This document shows positions 35,885 to 45,736 of a stretch of DNA of 64,000 nt, piece after piece (within the stretch, counting starts at the first letter, position 1; the number at the start of each line of letters is the position of its first letter). The translations under genes were made by a program, and so were the position numbers. The DNA is taken from the NCBI RefSeq assembly GCF_000145215.1, contig NC_014392.1, forward strand, positions 2,178,001-2,242,000, in the 5' to 3' direction. The notes under the pieces are model-generated. The model saw only the letters and a list, made by a program, of their open reading frames with translations, made no database searches and was not told the origin of the DNA. Source of the stretch: Caldicellulosiruptor obsidiansis OB47. GTDB lineage: Bacteria > Bacillota > Thermoanaerobacteria > Caldicellulosiruptorales > Caldicellulosiruptoraceae.

Positions 35885-35892
35885 TTTTTCAT
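35881..35892 (-). other. Three-codon upstream ORF (MKK-stop) coupled to the secreted-protein gene
   Basis: The strong site GGAGGC (35897-35902) is correctly spaced for ATG 35890-35892, which encodes only Met-Lys-Lys before TGA at 35881-35883. That TGA overlaps the ATG of the 272-aa gene (ATGA). The real gene lies too far (14 nt) from the site for efficient direct initiation, so it may depend on reinitiation. Alternatively one A is missing from the A6 run, which would fuse MKK to the gene. Confidence 0.45.
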
Positions 35893-35972
35893 TTGCGCCT
35901 CCTTCGATGAAGATTTTTCATCTTTAAAATATTTTAGCAGTAATTTGTGAATAAATTTTTAAATTTTTGAAA

Positions 35973-36042
35973 ACAAATTTTAATGAAATGTGAAAATTGT
36001 GAAATGTGGGAAAATAAAAAAGGTGGGCTAAATACCCACCTC
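35973..36042. repeat. Dispersed 70-bp repeat, copy 1 (with terminator)
   Basis: 67 of 70 positions are identical to 39040-39109. It contains ATGAAATGTGAAAATTGTGA and a hairpin. Copy 1 follows the YwgA-like gene and precedes the export operon. Confidence 0.85.
36010..36040 (-). terminator. Terminator after the YwgA-like gene
   Basis: GGTGGG / CCCACC stem (36022-36040) followed on the minus strand by TTTTTTATTTT. Confidence 0.75.
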
Positions 36043-36101
36043 GCTTTTAGTCATAACCAGAAAGATTTAGCGAAGATAATAACATTATCTTTTTCATAAG
36101 T

Positions 36102-36665
36102 TTAACCTTCTATTTTTACAAAACCGTTTTCTTCTAAAAACTTAATGGCTTCCTCTATTTTTTTCTCGGTGTATTTATTGCCTTTTAATTTTTTCACTTT
36201 TTCTATAATTTCTTTTTTATTAAGCTCATCAGTCCCCCGAATTTTTAGTTGATTTATCACGTAATCCACTGTTGCAATTAACTCCAATTCAGAAGCGTTA
36301 AAGCTCGACAAGTTTTTTATTAAATCTTTAATCTCTTTTGAGTCTATCATCTCTATATCATGATGGCTCAAATATTTTTCATCATCAGATACTTCTTCAG
36401 GAATTATTTCATGAGTGTATCCATCTTTTGGATCAATTCGTACTAATCTATTCATTTCTAATCTGTGTATATCATATTCTAACTGGCTACTGTACGGACC
36501 ATAATAGTGAATCGAAAAATTATAGTTAAGGTTTAACCCCTTTCTCTGAAGCAAATACACCACTTTTTGCAAAAACTTTTTACCTACTTTGTTTCCTGTA
36601 CTTGAGCAATGTTTAGTAAACTCTTTTATCAAATGCCACAATATCAGGTCTCTATTTTCTTTCAT
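36102..36665 (-). CDS. YwgA-like protein
   Basis: 187 aa. The first ~75 residues match the SocA/YwgA-like fold: KKFLQKVVYLLQRKGLNLNY and HYYGPYSSQLEYDIHRLE. The C-terminal part is helical. In Bacillus subtilis ywgA sits beside the HD phosphohydrolase gene ywfO, as it does here. Function is unknown; it may modulate the HD enzyme. AGGGAGG precedes ATG. Confidence 0.8.
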   Translation of the reverse strand: MKENRDLILWHLIKEFTKHCSSTGNKVGKKFLQKVVYLLQRKGLNLNYNFSIHYYGPYSSQLEYDIHRLEMNRLVRIDPKDGYTHEIIPEEVSDDEKYLSHHDIEMIDSKEIKDLIKNLSSFNASELELIATVDYVINQLKIRGTDELNKKEIIEKVKKLKGNKYTEKKIEEAIKFLEENGFVKIEG

Positions 36666-36689
36666 AGTGTAGGTGCCTCCCTCCCCTTT

Positions 36690-36797
36690 TTAATTTGAAC
36701 GTTTCATCATATTCTGTATTTCATTTACTATTGCCTCTGCTTCTTCCTTTTTATCCTCAGAAACATATATCCTTTTTATATTTATTGGTTCAGGCAT
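36690..36797 (-). CDS. 35-aa small ORF between HD and ywgA-like genes
   Basis: Reads MPEPINIKRIYVSEDKKEEA and then EAIVNEIQNMMKRSN. ATG 36797 overlaps the stop of the HD gene by 8 bp and is preceded 9 nt by AGAGGTT; the stop lies just before the AGGGAGG site of the ywgA-like gene. The tight packing, site and acidic/basic helical composition support a real small gene. No family known. Confidence 0.6.
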   Translation of the reverse strand: MPEPINIKRIYVSEDKKEEAEAIVNEIQNMMKRSN

Positions 36798-37985
36798 CTT
36801 TTTTATAACCTCTGAAGCAATACTTATAGACATCACTTCTTTGTTTTTCTCGGTCTACTATAGGGATTGCTTTTTCACTATCAAGTTCATATTTTACAGG
36901 TATCTGATGAATCATTTTGTCAGCCGAATCAAAAAGAAGATTTTCTTTGCTAATTTTTTGTATAAGACTGTTTTTTATCAAATTATAAATAGATTCTTGA
37001 TCTTTGTTAGAATGAGGTGGTGTTTCATAAATACAGCTCATTATCTTTCTCTTTAAAAGTCTTTCTGCGCATTCATTTTCTTTGCTCTTTTCTCTGATAA
37101 GTTCACTGATTGTTACATCGTCATATTCTAAAAATTCATTAATGTCTTTGGGATATTTACCCTCTTTCAAAGCAGACTTCAAAAAAGAAAAAAGCATATT
37201 ATCCAAAAACCTTCGAGTTTTGTGAAAGTAAACTTGTGTAAACATAAAATATCGAGCTAAAACAAACTCTTCAAAAGCGTGTATTCCGCTTTTTTCAATA
37301 GCAAGATGAAGTATACCTTCATCATTTTTCCAAATGGTAAGAGTGTTTATTAACCTTTCCAAATCAAACTTTCCATAGCTTACTCCACAGTAAAGTGAAT
37401 CCCGTAAAAGATAATCCATCTTGTCACAGTCTAATTCACTGTCCATAAACTTTCTTAGAAACATGAAATCAGGATTTTCTATATTTTCTCCTTTGTATAT
37501 AGAACAAATCAGCTCAGGAGTAATATCATAGTCTTTACTGTAGAGTTTTTTGAATCTCTCTCCTATCTCATGAATATAATCTCCTATCTCTGTTTGAGTT
37601 GCTATCATGCAACTATAATCTTCATGTTTCAAATCATCTGGAAAAAGCTCTTCTGAAGCGTGAGAAAAAGGAGCATGTCCGATATCATGAATCAAAGCTA
37701 TAAGTCTCAATATCTGAGTATACCATTCTTTTTGAGGAATATCAAAAATATTTGTCTTCTCAACAACTGTCCTGAATGCTTTTGTAACAAGATGCATAAC
37801 GCCCAATGAATGTCCAAACCTTGAATGTTCTGCTCCATGATAGACGTAGAGTGGGAAAATGCCAGCTGTTTTATATTGCGTAATCTCTGAAATGGAAAAG
37901 AATCTATGATTTTCAGTTCTAAATCATTAACTTGAATAAAACCATGAACTGGATCTCTGAATTCATAGATTTCATTTGCACTCAT
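36790..37985 (-). pseudogene. HD-domain phosphohydrolase (YwfO-like), frameshifted
   Basis: The N-terminal piece MSANEIYEFRDPVHGFIQVN...RNIKQLAFSH runs out of frame near 37850. Skipping to the adjacent frame gives LYVYHGAEHSRFGHSLGVMH, then RLIALIHDIGHAPFSHASEE, to the normal end. The corrected gene is 398 codons with the H...HD...D residues of dNTP/nucleotide phosphohydrolases (HSRFGHS, HDIGHAPFSH, DSELDCDKMDYLLRDS). One base is missing at about 37845-37860 (near TTTTCCCACTC). The shorter intact frame starting at ATG 37806 lacks the first metal His, so the enzyme is probably dead unless this is an assembly error. Confidence 0.85.
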
Positions 37986-38160
37986 TTTAACTCTCCAATT
38001 TCAAAATACCTTATCTAAATATATTTTTCAAAGTAGAAGTTCTTGTGATAAAAGAAAATATGTTCTATGTGTTTATTATATCAAAGGGAATAAATTTTTG
38101 TAAATATATTTTTATTTGAAGTAAACATCTTTTTTAGTTGTCTTATTTGCCATTTAATTA

Positions 38161-39026
38161 GGTTCTTTGTCAAGAGTTGGGGTGGGTATTCTGAATGCCC
38201 ACCTTGTAAAATGAAATTTGTCTGCTACTTTCTTTGCATTTTTAAAATATATCTTTGCTGTATCCACATATCACATATGAAATACTTTACTCTCTCCCTA
38301 TCCCTTAGTTTCTTAAAATATTCAATCAAAACATCTTGTCTTCTGTCTTTTAAAATCTCTACTATCTGTTTTTTCACAGGATCCACAACTATACACTGAT
38401 ATTTAGCTCCACCTGCATTTCCCTTGAATTCATCTATGCATATCGCCTCAAAAGAAAACTCCTCTATCTTCTGGGTAGGACTTACCTTGTCAAATAACCT
38501 CATAACTGCCCAAGCTGATACATTTGTCTGTCTTGCTACCTCTTTCATACTGCTTAAATTGCTAAGCTGACTTATAATGTATGCTGCCAGTCTGCTTGTC
38601 ATCCTTTGATGTTTGCCCAAAAAATTTACGTGTTCAAAAAACTTCTTTCCACATTTCTTGCAAACATATCTTCTTTTTCTTAAAACTAAATATGTTTTCT
38701 TACCTATTATTGGTATGTCTTTTACTCTTTGGATACGATAATCATGTATCTTGCTTGTAACGCTCCCACATATAGGACATTTATGAGGCTTTTGCACCTG
38801 ACTTATATGCAGTTCTACTTCCTTTTCGTTTTCAATTATTTGGTTAAGAACAATATCTTTTGATTTCAAAAGTTCAGTGATATAATTATGATTAAGCACT
38901 TATTCTGGATGCCTCCTTTCTTTTGTGTGTTTTTTATTCCTAAAAACAATCTTAATTATAGCAGGCATTCAGAATAAGTGCTATATTTTTTTACTATCTA
39001 CCCACCCCAATATTTATTATAGAGCC
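38161..39026 (-). mobile_element. ISL3-family element, internally deleted
   Basis: 866 bp bounded by imperfect inverted repeats: GGTTCTTTGTCAAG...TTGGGGTGGGTA at 38161-38188 and GGCTCTATAA...TTGGGGTGGGTA on the other strand at 38999-39026. Full ISL3 elements are about 1.4-1.6 kb, so ~600 bp including the transposase C-terminus is missing. A second 20-bp-scale palindromic pair, GCATTCAGAATAAGTGCT and AGCACTTATTCTGGATGC, flanks the transposase start. No clear target duplication was found. Confidence 0.7.
38225..38899 (-). pseudogene. Truncated ISL3 transposase
   Basis: 224 aa versus ~400 for the family. N-terminal zinc ribbon CPICGSVTSK...CKKCGKKF, HTH region (SNLSSMKEVARQTNVSAWAV), the catalytic IDEF (first Asp of DDE) and FICDMW (second Asp region) are present. 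Then the reading frame ends in IQQRYILKMQRK without the catalytic Glu domain. Not active. Confidence 0.85.
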
Positions 39027-39039
39027 TAAATTTTTATAA

Positions 39040-39109
39040 ACAAATTTTAATGAAATGTGAAAATTGTGAAATGCGTGAAAATAAAAAAGGTGGGCTAAAT
39101 ACTCACCTC
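39040..39109. repeat. Dispersed 70-bp repeat, copy 2
   Basis: Near-identical to 35973-36042. It begins 14 bp outside the ISL3 remnant and lies downstream of the S-layer gene's own terminator, where a second terminator is not needed. This suggests the segment was duplicated or carried along during rearrangement. Confidence 0.85.
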
Positions 39110-39184
39110 ACTCTTCGTTATATAACTAACTATTAAAATACAGTATTCAGAACAGCAACCCCAATACATGAATAAAAACCTCAA

Positions 39185-39225
39185 AATAAAGAAGGGTAGG
39201 CATATATTGCCTACCCTTCTTTATT
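39185..39225 (-). terminator. Strong terminator of the S-layer gene
   Basis: An 18-bp perfect stem (AATAAAGAAGGGTAGGCA pairs with its complement at 39208-39225) with a 5-nt loop, 13 bp after the stop. The 3' arm supplies U-rich sequence. Confidence 0.85.
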
Positions 39226-39237
39226 CCAATTTGCCTA

Positions 39238-42200
39238 TTACCAACTTCCTGTTACACTTGTCTGAGCAAGTTCATTCGGTGTTGATGCACTGTCTTTTAC
39301 GCGATTGTTTGCATTATAGTCTGGTATATAATCAACTTTAATTGATTTATACCTGTGGTCAACATTGCTAAATACAAACTTTATCTTAGTATGATCTGAT
39401 TTATCAATTCCATCTGGTGCAGTTAATGTTCCACCAATATAAACCTTGAACTGTGCTTTGATTACATCATCACTTAGTGACCCGACGTTAACATCCTCAC
39501 TGAAATTAACTGTTACATATGTTGTATTTGTTACACTGTCATATGTCGCTTTAACTGAGGAAATACTTGGAGCTATACCATCCACAACTGTATATGACGG
39601 TAGCGCAATTCCAATTGAATCTCCAAATAAATCCTTCGTTATAGTTGTATTGCTCTTAAGTGAGAGTGTTAATGGATATTTAACGTTATTAACAGTATAT
39701 GTTGCATCAGCATTTATCGAAGTACCGAGAGTTAGTGTAAGTTTCTCATTTGTTGCATCCCAATCAGAGCCAATAGCGCTTATTGTCGCTGGACCAGCTG
39801 AAATTACAAAGTCGCCCGGATATCTTGTATACTCATTAATTATTCCGTCTAAATATACCTCAATTTTGTCAGTTGCTACAGCTTTTGCACCAGTAACTTT
39901 TACTTGTTGTGCAACCATAAATTCATTATTGGCTTTTGCAATTGTCAATTTATTCCCAGCTGTATCTGCAACATTTACTATTTGTAGATAAGCTACTTTG
40001 CCCCATACAGATGCATTTGCTGAATCATATGGTATTGTGAGTTTTACAATCTTATTACCTGCCATAAGCGATACGGATGCTCCACTAAACTCTTTCAATG
40101 TAAGCGTGCTATCGAGGTATTTATAATTTGTAAGTGTTGTTGCACTTGTAGCATCAAGTGTCTTATTAAACACAATATATACATATGTCTTCTTATTAGA
40201 TGGATCTTCTTTGTAAACTATCGCTTGAACAGATGGAGCACTTGTATCAGCCAATGTAGCAGATACTGTTACAGGTAAGCTTGCATTTTTAAGCGGTGTA
40301 TTGTCTTGAACACCACTTACTTCCACAGTTACATTACCTGCTGGTAAATCAGATGCAAGTGTAACCTTTAAAGTATTATAAATATAATTACCATTGCTGT
40401 CTCTATCCCAGTCAATAGCGGATACTACTTTTTGATTACCATCTTTATCTTTGACAACAATAGTACCACTAATTCTTACATCTTCACTAAATGTTATTTT
40501 TATTGTCTTGCTATCTGCTACTACAACAGATTTAACAGTTGGTCTTTCATTGTCAACCGTTGGTACTACATATTTTGTAATATTTGCACTTTGACCGTTA
40601 TAGTCAGTTACAGTTACCGTTACATTAGTACCTGAAATTGGTATGCACTTTGTTAAGTCATCATTGTTAGAATAAATTATTACATTTTCACCATCTACAT
40701 CAACTTTTACAATCTCACCGTTAGAAAGTGACACAGATGCATTTGCAATGGGCTTGTTGAATGTCAAGGTAACTTTGCTCAATGTTGCTGTTGCAGCTTT
40801 TAATTCGATTGGTGAAGTATCAGCTTTTACTTCAAACGACCATGTAGGATTAATAACGCCATATCCAGCTACATCTGTAACACCATTTATAGTAATTGAA
40901 TGATTAGCTACTGAAAGCGCTGAATAAAGATTGAGTATTAATACATTTGGATCTATTGACTTATCTTCTGCAAAACTCTTAGCTTCTTTTACTAAATAAC
41001 TTCCATCAATTGTATACTTTGCAACATCTGTATAATTGTTAATTGGCTCATTAAATTCAACCTTAATCTTTTGCGGTGTTAAAGCAAAAACAGACTTTAT
41101 AGATGGAGCCACAGAATCTACCACTGGTCCCACAGTTTGTGTATAATCAGTTGTTAATCCAACATCTTTCTTTATAGTCACAGAAACTTTATCTTGGTTA
41201 GCCAAATTATCACTCAAAATTAATGTTGCAACTTTTTTATCGCTGCTCAATCTCACTGCTCCAACAGTTTTTGTACTATCGCCTACTTTAACAATATAGT
41301 TTGCAACATTAGTTCCAACATCTTCTTTTACATCTCTATTGAATGTCACAACAACTTGCTTCAAGTTTGGCACTTCAACTTTTGCAACTTGAAGCTGTAC
41401 TGGTACTGCTACAAAAGTTTTGCCTGTATCATTACCCTTGTAATACAGTTTATAAGTAGCACCTTCTGTTTGCGCTGCTGTCTTTAATACAAGCTTTCCT
41501 GCACCAAAGTCAGATGCCTGAGAATCAATCAATGTTACAGCAACTGTCTTTGTTTCATCAGATGCATCTTTAATCTCAAAATCAAGAGGAATTACATCCC
41601 CATCTTCAAGTGTTGCAGGCTCATTGTTGAGGTATGCATCAACATAAACCTCAATTGTGTCATTTGCAACTGCTTTAACATCCTTAACAACTATTGTCTT
41701 CTCAGGTGGGAAGAATGCATTTGCAAATGCAACTGCTGCTTGACCTCTGATTACAACATCTCCAATTCCAACTTCATCTTCAATCCCATTGAAGAATCCA
41801 AGTTCAAGAGCTTTTCTTACATAGTTGAGAGGCCATTTTCCTGCTGCTGGGCTCTCACCTTTTGCAGCAACAAGCATTTTACAGAGCTCTTCAAATTTGA
41901 CTTTTCTGTCTGGCTTGAATGTTCCATCCGGATAACCATTTACAATACCGAGGTCTTTACCTGCCTCAACATATGCAAATGCCCAATGTGTGTTTGGAAC
42001 ATCGCTGAAGGATTGCTCAGCATATACATAGTCTTTTACAACATCTTCTTGACCTGTTGCTCTGATGATCATTGCCAAAATCTCTGCTCTTGTAAGTTCC
42101 TTATCGAGCATCAGGTCGCCTTGCTCATTACCTTTTAAAATACCTTTGTCTTGGAGAATCTTTGCTGCCTGGTCATACACAGAACTTGTCTGTTCTGTTG

Positions 42201-42291
42201 TAGTTTCGTCCTGTGCAAACGCAGGCGCAATTATTGAGAGAGCAAAAAGCAATACTGTTACGATAGCGATGAGTCTTTTAAATCTTTTCAT
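39238..42291 (-). CDS. S-layer protein with N-terminal SLH domains and Ig-like repeats
   Basis: 1017 aa. Signal peptide cut after PAFA (~26). SLH domains at ~35-80, ~88-140 and ~150-195 (DKELTRAEILAMIIRATGQ; FSDVPNTHWAFAYVEAGKDLGIVNGYPDG, here in pieces). The rest is Thr/Val/Ala/Asp-rich beta domains of ~90-100 residues, several containing an EV/VxVTFNxxV or ITFSEDV-like motif, i.e. Ig-like or big-domain repeats. The size, composition, strong promoter, leader hairpin and AAGGAGG site suggest a major S-layer protein. Confidence 0.9.
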   Translation of the reverse strand: MKRFKRLIAIVTVLLFALSIIAPAFAQDETTTEQTSSVYDQAAKILQDKGILKGNEQGDLMLDKELTRAEILAMIIRATGQEDVVKDYVYAEQSFSDVPNTHWAFAYVEAGKDLGIVNGYPDGTFKPDRKVKFEELCKMLVAAKGESPAAGKWPLNYVRKALELGFFNGIEDEVGIGDVVIRGQAAVAFANAFFPPEKTIVVKDVKAVANDTIEVYVDAYLNNEPATLEDGDVIPLDFEIKDASDETKTVAVTLIDSQASDFGAGKLVLKTAAQTEGATYKLYYKGNDTGKTFVAVPVQLQVAKVEVPNLKQVVVTFNRDVKEDVGTNVANYIVKVGDSTKTVGAVRLSSDKKVATLILSDNLANQDKVSVTIKKDVGLTTDYTQTVGPVVDSVAPSIKSVFALTPQKIKVEFNEPINNYTDVAKYTIDGSYLVKEAKSFAEDKSIDPNVLILNLYSALSVANHSITINGVTDVAGYGVINPTWSFEVKADTSPIELKAATATLSKVTLTFNKPIANASVSLSNGEIVKVDVDGENVIIYSNNDDLTKCIPISGTNVTVTVTDYNGQSANITKYVVPTVDNERPTVKSVVVADSKTIKITFSEDVRISGTIVVKDKDGNQKVVSAIDWDRDSNGNYIYNTLKVTLASDLPAGNVTVEVSGVQDNTPLKNASLPVTVSATLADTSAPSVQAIVYKEDPSNKKTYVYIVFNKTLDATSATTLTNYKYLDSTLTLKEFSGASVSLMAGNKIVKLTIPYDSANASVWGKVAYLQIVNVADTAGNKLTIAKANNEFMVAQQVKVTGAKAVATDKIEVYLDGIINEYTRYPGDFVISAGPATISAIGSDWDATNEKLTLTLGTSINADATYTVNNVKYPLTLSLKSNTTITKDLFGDSIGIALPSYTVVDGIAPSISSVKATYDSVTNTTYVTVNFSEDVNVGSLSDDVIKAQFKVYIGGTLTAPDGIDKSDHTKIKFVFSNVDHRYKSIKVDYIPDYNANNRVKDSASTPNELAQTSVTGSW

Positions 42292-42325
42292 AACTACTCA
42301 CCAAACCTCCTTGTATGATTTTTTA

Positions 42326-42361
42326 GTGATGAGACTATTACCTTTTATATAGCCTCATCAC
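42326..42361 (-). promoter_or_regulatory. 5' leader hairpin of the S-layer mRNA
   Basis: GTGATGAG-G-CTAT pairs with ATAG-A-CTCATCAC (12 pairs plus a mismatch), loop about 10 nt. It begins within a few bases of the predicted transcription start (~42366) and ends ~20 nt before the AAGGAGG site. Hairpins at the extreme 5' end are known to stabilise abundant mRNAs, as for surface-layer transcripts. Confidence 0.65.
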
Positions 42362-42372
42362 TTACAGCTAAA

Positions 42373-42401
42373 ATTTTATCAAGCGGTCTTTTAATAGTCA
42401 A
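42373..42401 (-). promoter_or_regulatory. S-layer gene promoter
   Basis: TTGACT (42396-42401), 17-bp spacer, TAAAAT (42373-42378) on the minus strand: a strong sigma-A match ~80 bp before the start codon. Confidence 0.75.
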
Positions 42402-42451
42402 TAGCTTTCCCTCATCTGTAACCAAACTGTAAAATTAGTGAAACAATTTTA

Positions 42452-44593
42452 TTACACTTTGAAAACCTGCATAGCATCTTTCAAATCCTGTGCAAGTTTG
42501 TTAAGGCTTTCTGCCATGGCACGAAGTTCTTCAATTGCAGCAAGCTGCTCCTGGGTTGATGCAGAAACCTCTTCTGAAGATGCAGCAGTCTCTTCAGAAA
42601 TTGCTGAGATATTTTCAACACTTTTGATTATTACATCCTTTTCTTTATCTATAGCCTGAATAGATTCGTTAATGTTATCAATTCCTTCTATAACATTACT
42701 CATTGCCTCTTTTATGCTAACAAAAGCCTGAGCAACATCTTTTACTGCAATATTTTGCTTTTCAATAACATCTTCTACTTTATCAGCAACATCCTGAGCA
42801 GCTTTAGTCTGGTTCACAATTCTTTTAATCATCTCTTCAACTTCTCTTGTTGACTCTTTTGACTGATCAGCAAGCTTTCTAATTTCGCTTGCAACAACTG
42901 CAAACCCTCTTCCTGCCTCTCCTGCTTTTGCAGCCTCAATTGATGCATTGAGAGCTAAAAGTTTTGTCTGCTCTGAAATACTTGATAGTACCTGAATAAT
43001 CTTGCCAATAGATCTTGAATACTCTGCAAGCTGGTTGATTGTGTTTATCATTGTACTTGTTATATTAACCGTATCCTGCGATACATTGTTCAATACCTCC
43101 ACAACACTTTCACCCTTCTCAGAAAGTTCAGATACATCTTTAGTTAGTTTTTCCATTTTACTTGATGATTCAACAATAGTTTCTATTTTATCACCGAAAC
43201 GTGAAACAACCTCAACAACGCTTGTCGCTTCTTTTGCCTGGTTGGATGCACCTTCTGCAATCTCAGAAATTGCCTTTGCAACTTCATTAGATGCTGCAGC
43301 AGTTTCCCCTGCCACTGTTGAAAGGGTTGAAATTGCGGATGTTACTTCGCTGCTAAGATTTACACCTTTCTCGATAAGCTGTTTGATATTTTTAGTCATG
43401 TTATTAAAACTGTGAGCCATCAAACCGATTTCGTCATCTCGTTTTATATCAAGACTTACTGTCAAATCACCTTTTTCTGCAACCTCAAATGCCTTTGTTA
43501 TCTTCTCTATATCTTTCACAATTCTAAGAGCAAAAAAGATTCCAACTACAAGAGCAATCAATGTAAATATTATAGTAAGTATGATTGATAATACCTCCAG
43601 CTTCCTTGCACTTGAAATAAGCTTTGTAAGTGGTATCATACCAACAACAGCCCATGGAGTATCTGGTATAAGTGAATACGTTATAAGGTATGGCTGCTTA
43701 GAATATATAGTTTCAATTGCTCCAGAAACCTTTTCAGCTTTTATATTGGAGATAACTTCTCTTACAAACTCAGTGTTAATATTTGGAATATCCTTGAAGT
43801 TATTTTCCCATTCTGTTGGAAGCACTATTTTCCCCTGAGTTGATACAGCAAGCATAAACCCACCTTGCTGTGATATTTGGGTATCCTGAAGTTGATCTCT
43901 GAGCCAACTCTTGCTTACATCTAAAAGCATTACACCAAGCGTCTCATTTGTTGAAATATCTTTGAATGGAAGTCCTATACAAAAAGCATATTCCGGTATA
44001 TTCGCATTATTCTTCTGCGCTATCTCATCAAATTCCTTATCATGGGCTTCTATTAAAGTAGGACCACCCGCATCAATAATTTTTTTATACCACCATGTAT
44101 TCTTTATTTTTGAATAATCAATATCAAAAACCAAAGAAAGATTAAATAACGATTTTTCTTTATTTATCAATATGTATATACCCGCAATCATGTTATTTGA
44201 AATTAAAATATTCTGCAATGCTTTCTGAGCATCTGTTTGTAATGTAATTTTTTCATAATCTTCTAAAGCAGCCTGTTTGCTTTCAGAATAATACCTTTGA
44301 ATAAGTTCGTTTGACATGAGCTGAGTTGCATTATTTTGAGCAGTTTTTATTGCAAGCTGAAAATACCTTGCAGTAGAATCTGTTGCAGCAAGATATGACT
44401 TTTTGCTCTCACTGATAACTGAATTTACAGACATAGTAATTGACAAAATATCAATTATGACTATTGGAACAATAACTATGCATGCTATAAGCAGTGCAAA
44501 TCTTTTTGCAAGTTTACCACTCTTCAAAAAAGATAAAAATAGTTCTTTGAAGTCTCTCTTGTTTTTTGACTGGGTTTTTCGTTCTTTTTTCAC
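42452..44593 (-). CDS. Methyl-accepting chemotaxis protein (dCache-type)
   Basis: About 713 aa. GTG 44593 is preferred: the GTG four codons earlier lies inside the ribosome site AAGGGTGGGAG. Transmembrane helix ~35-58, extracytoplasmic double-Cache-like sensor (~60-330) with SSTDTARYF-like helix, [13 protein letters not shown] and [20 protein letters not shown], second helix ~335-358, HAMP, then a long coiled coil. The signalling tip reads [36 protein letters not shown], in pieces the hallmark of MCPs. Sensor ligand unknown, probably an amino or organic acid by family habit. Confidence 0.93.
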   Translation of the reverse strand: MKKERKTQSKNKRDFKELFLSFLKSGKLAKRFALLIACIVIVPIVIIDILSITMSVNSVISESKKSYLAATDSTARYFQLAIKTAQNNATQLMSNELIQRYYSESKQAALEDYEKITLQTDAQKALQNILISNNMIAGIYILINKEKSLFNLSLVFDIDYSKIKNTWWYKKIIDAGGPTLIEAHDKEFDEIAQKNNANIPEYAFCIGLPFKDISTNETLGVMLLDVSKSWLRDQLQDTQISQQGGFMLAVSTQGKIVLPTEWENNFKDIPNINTEFVREVISNIKAEKVSGAIETIYSKQPYLITYSLIPDTPWAVVGMIPLTKLISSARKLEVLSIILTIIFTLIALVVGIFFALRIVKDIEKITKAFEVAEKGDLTVSLDIKRDDEIGLMAHSFNNMTKNIKQLIEKGVNLSSEVTSAISTLSTVAGETAAASNEVAKAISEIAEGASNQAKEATSVVEVVSRFGDKIETIVESSSKMEKLTKDVSELSEKGESVVEVLNNVSQDTVNITSTMINTINQLAEYSRSIGKIIQVLSSISEQTKLLALNASIEAAKAGEAGRGFAVVASEIRKLADQSKESTREVEEMIKRIVNQTKAAQDVADKVEDVIEKQNIAVKDVAQAFVSIKEAMSNVIEGIDNINESIQAIDKEKDVIIKSVENISAISEETAASSEEVSASTQEQLAAIEELRAMAESLNKLAQDLKDAMQVFKV

Positions 44594-44792
44594 AAGATCT
44601 CCCACCCTTTTTTATTTTGTATGTTAATTTTGATTATATCTTATTTTACCTGACAATACAATAATAAGTCACTTTTTATATACTGTTAGACAAAAAATTA
44701 GTCGGAATTTACTAAAAGTTGTATAATAAAAGTATTTCAAAAATCATCTTAAATTTTTGCAGTTGTTTAACCTAATTTTATATTAACAAACA

Positions 44793-44830
44793 AAAGCCCT
44801 GTAAAAGGTCCTTCCCTCCTACAGGGCTTT
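44793..44830 (-). terminator. Terminator after the decarboxylase remnant
   Basis: AAAGCCCTGTA / TACAGGGCTTT, an 11-bp perfect stem with a 16-nt loop. On the minus strand TTGTTTG follows. Confidence 0.7.
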
Positions 44831-44854
44831 ATAGATATATTTATTTAAAGACTA

Positions 44855-45600
44855 CTACCTGAACAAAGTCAACAGCACACCTGCTGCAACAGCAGAACCA
44901 ATAACTCCTGCAACGTTTGGTCCCATTACATGCATCAAAAGAAAGTTTGAAGGATTTTCTTTTTGACCCACAACCTGTGAAACGCGTGCTGCCAAAGGAA
45001 AACTGGCACCTTTACATTTTCTTTTAAAGCCTTTACAAGCTCGTACGCCTCTTTTGGGCTCATAATACCTGCCATGTCTTTTATACAGATGGAATGAACA
45101 CCCACACTCTCAAGTTCTCTACCAATCTTCACATACATCTCAAGGTTATGGATGGGGCTTATGGTATAAACAATTGTGCCCTGGGCATGGCCGCCTGCTT
45201 TGATTGTCTCATCAACCGCAACTTCGATGTTTCGAAGGTCATTCAGCGCATCAAATATCCTTATTATATCCATTCCATTTTCGATAGATTTTCGAACAAA
45301 CATCCTTACAACATCATCTGGATAGTGTCTGTAACCCAAAAGGTTTTGACCACGAAGAAGCATCTGAAGTTTTGTATTTTTCACCTTTGACTTTATTTTT
45401 CTCAAGCGCTCCCATGGATCTTCGCCAAGATACCTCAGACACGAGTCAAATGTTGCACCGCCCCAACACTCAATCGAATAATACCCCGCCTCATCAATCT
45501 TTTCTAAAATACCTTCAAAATCTTGGTAAGACATCCTTGTTGCAATCAGTGATTGCTGAGCATCTCTTAAAACTGTCTCTGTAAAACAAATCTTTTTCAT
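44855..45600 (-). pseudogene. Oxaloacetate decarboxylase operon deletion scar (alpha N-term joined to beta C-term)
   Basis: Residues 1-~205 from 45600 are the carboxyltransferase domain of an oxaloacetate decarboxylase/pyruvate carboxylase alpha subunit: ETVLRDAQQSLIATRM, metal and lysine regions, [15 protein letters not shown] and ENVKVPV. At about 45005 the frame enters unrelated sequence, but the next frame reads [20 protein letters not shown] then [20 protein letters not shown] and [14 protein letters not shown], the end of the membrane beta subunit (OadB). A single deletion removed the rest of alpha, any gamma/biotin genes and most of beta, fusing the ends out of frame. Confidence 0.85.
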
Positions 45601-45736
45601 TTTTCTTCAGCTCCTTTTACCACCTGCATTAAGTCTGTCTGTATGGTGAATTTTTTAACAAAAAACACATGGAAATAATTTTAATAGTTTTATTTTAATT
45701 TTCTACATCAAACTTAACAAACTTGTTTGTTAACAT

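Noticed and set aside
38149..39034. Target-site duplication flanking the ISL3 remnant
   Set aside because: The AT-rich flanks (TTTAATTA and TAAATTTT) do not match beyond chance.
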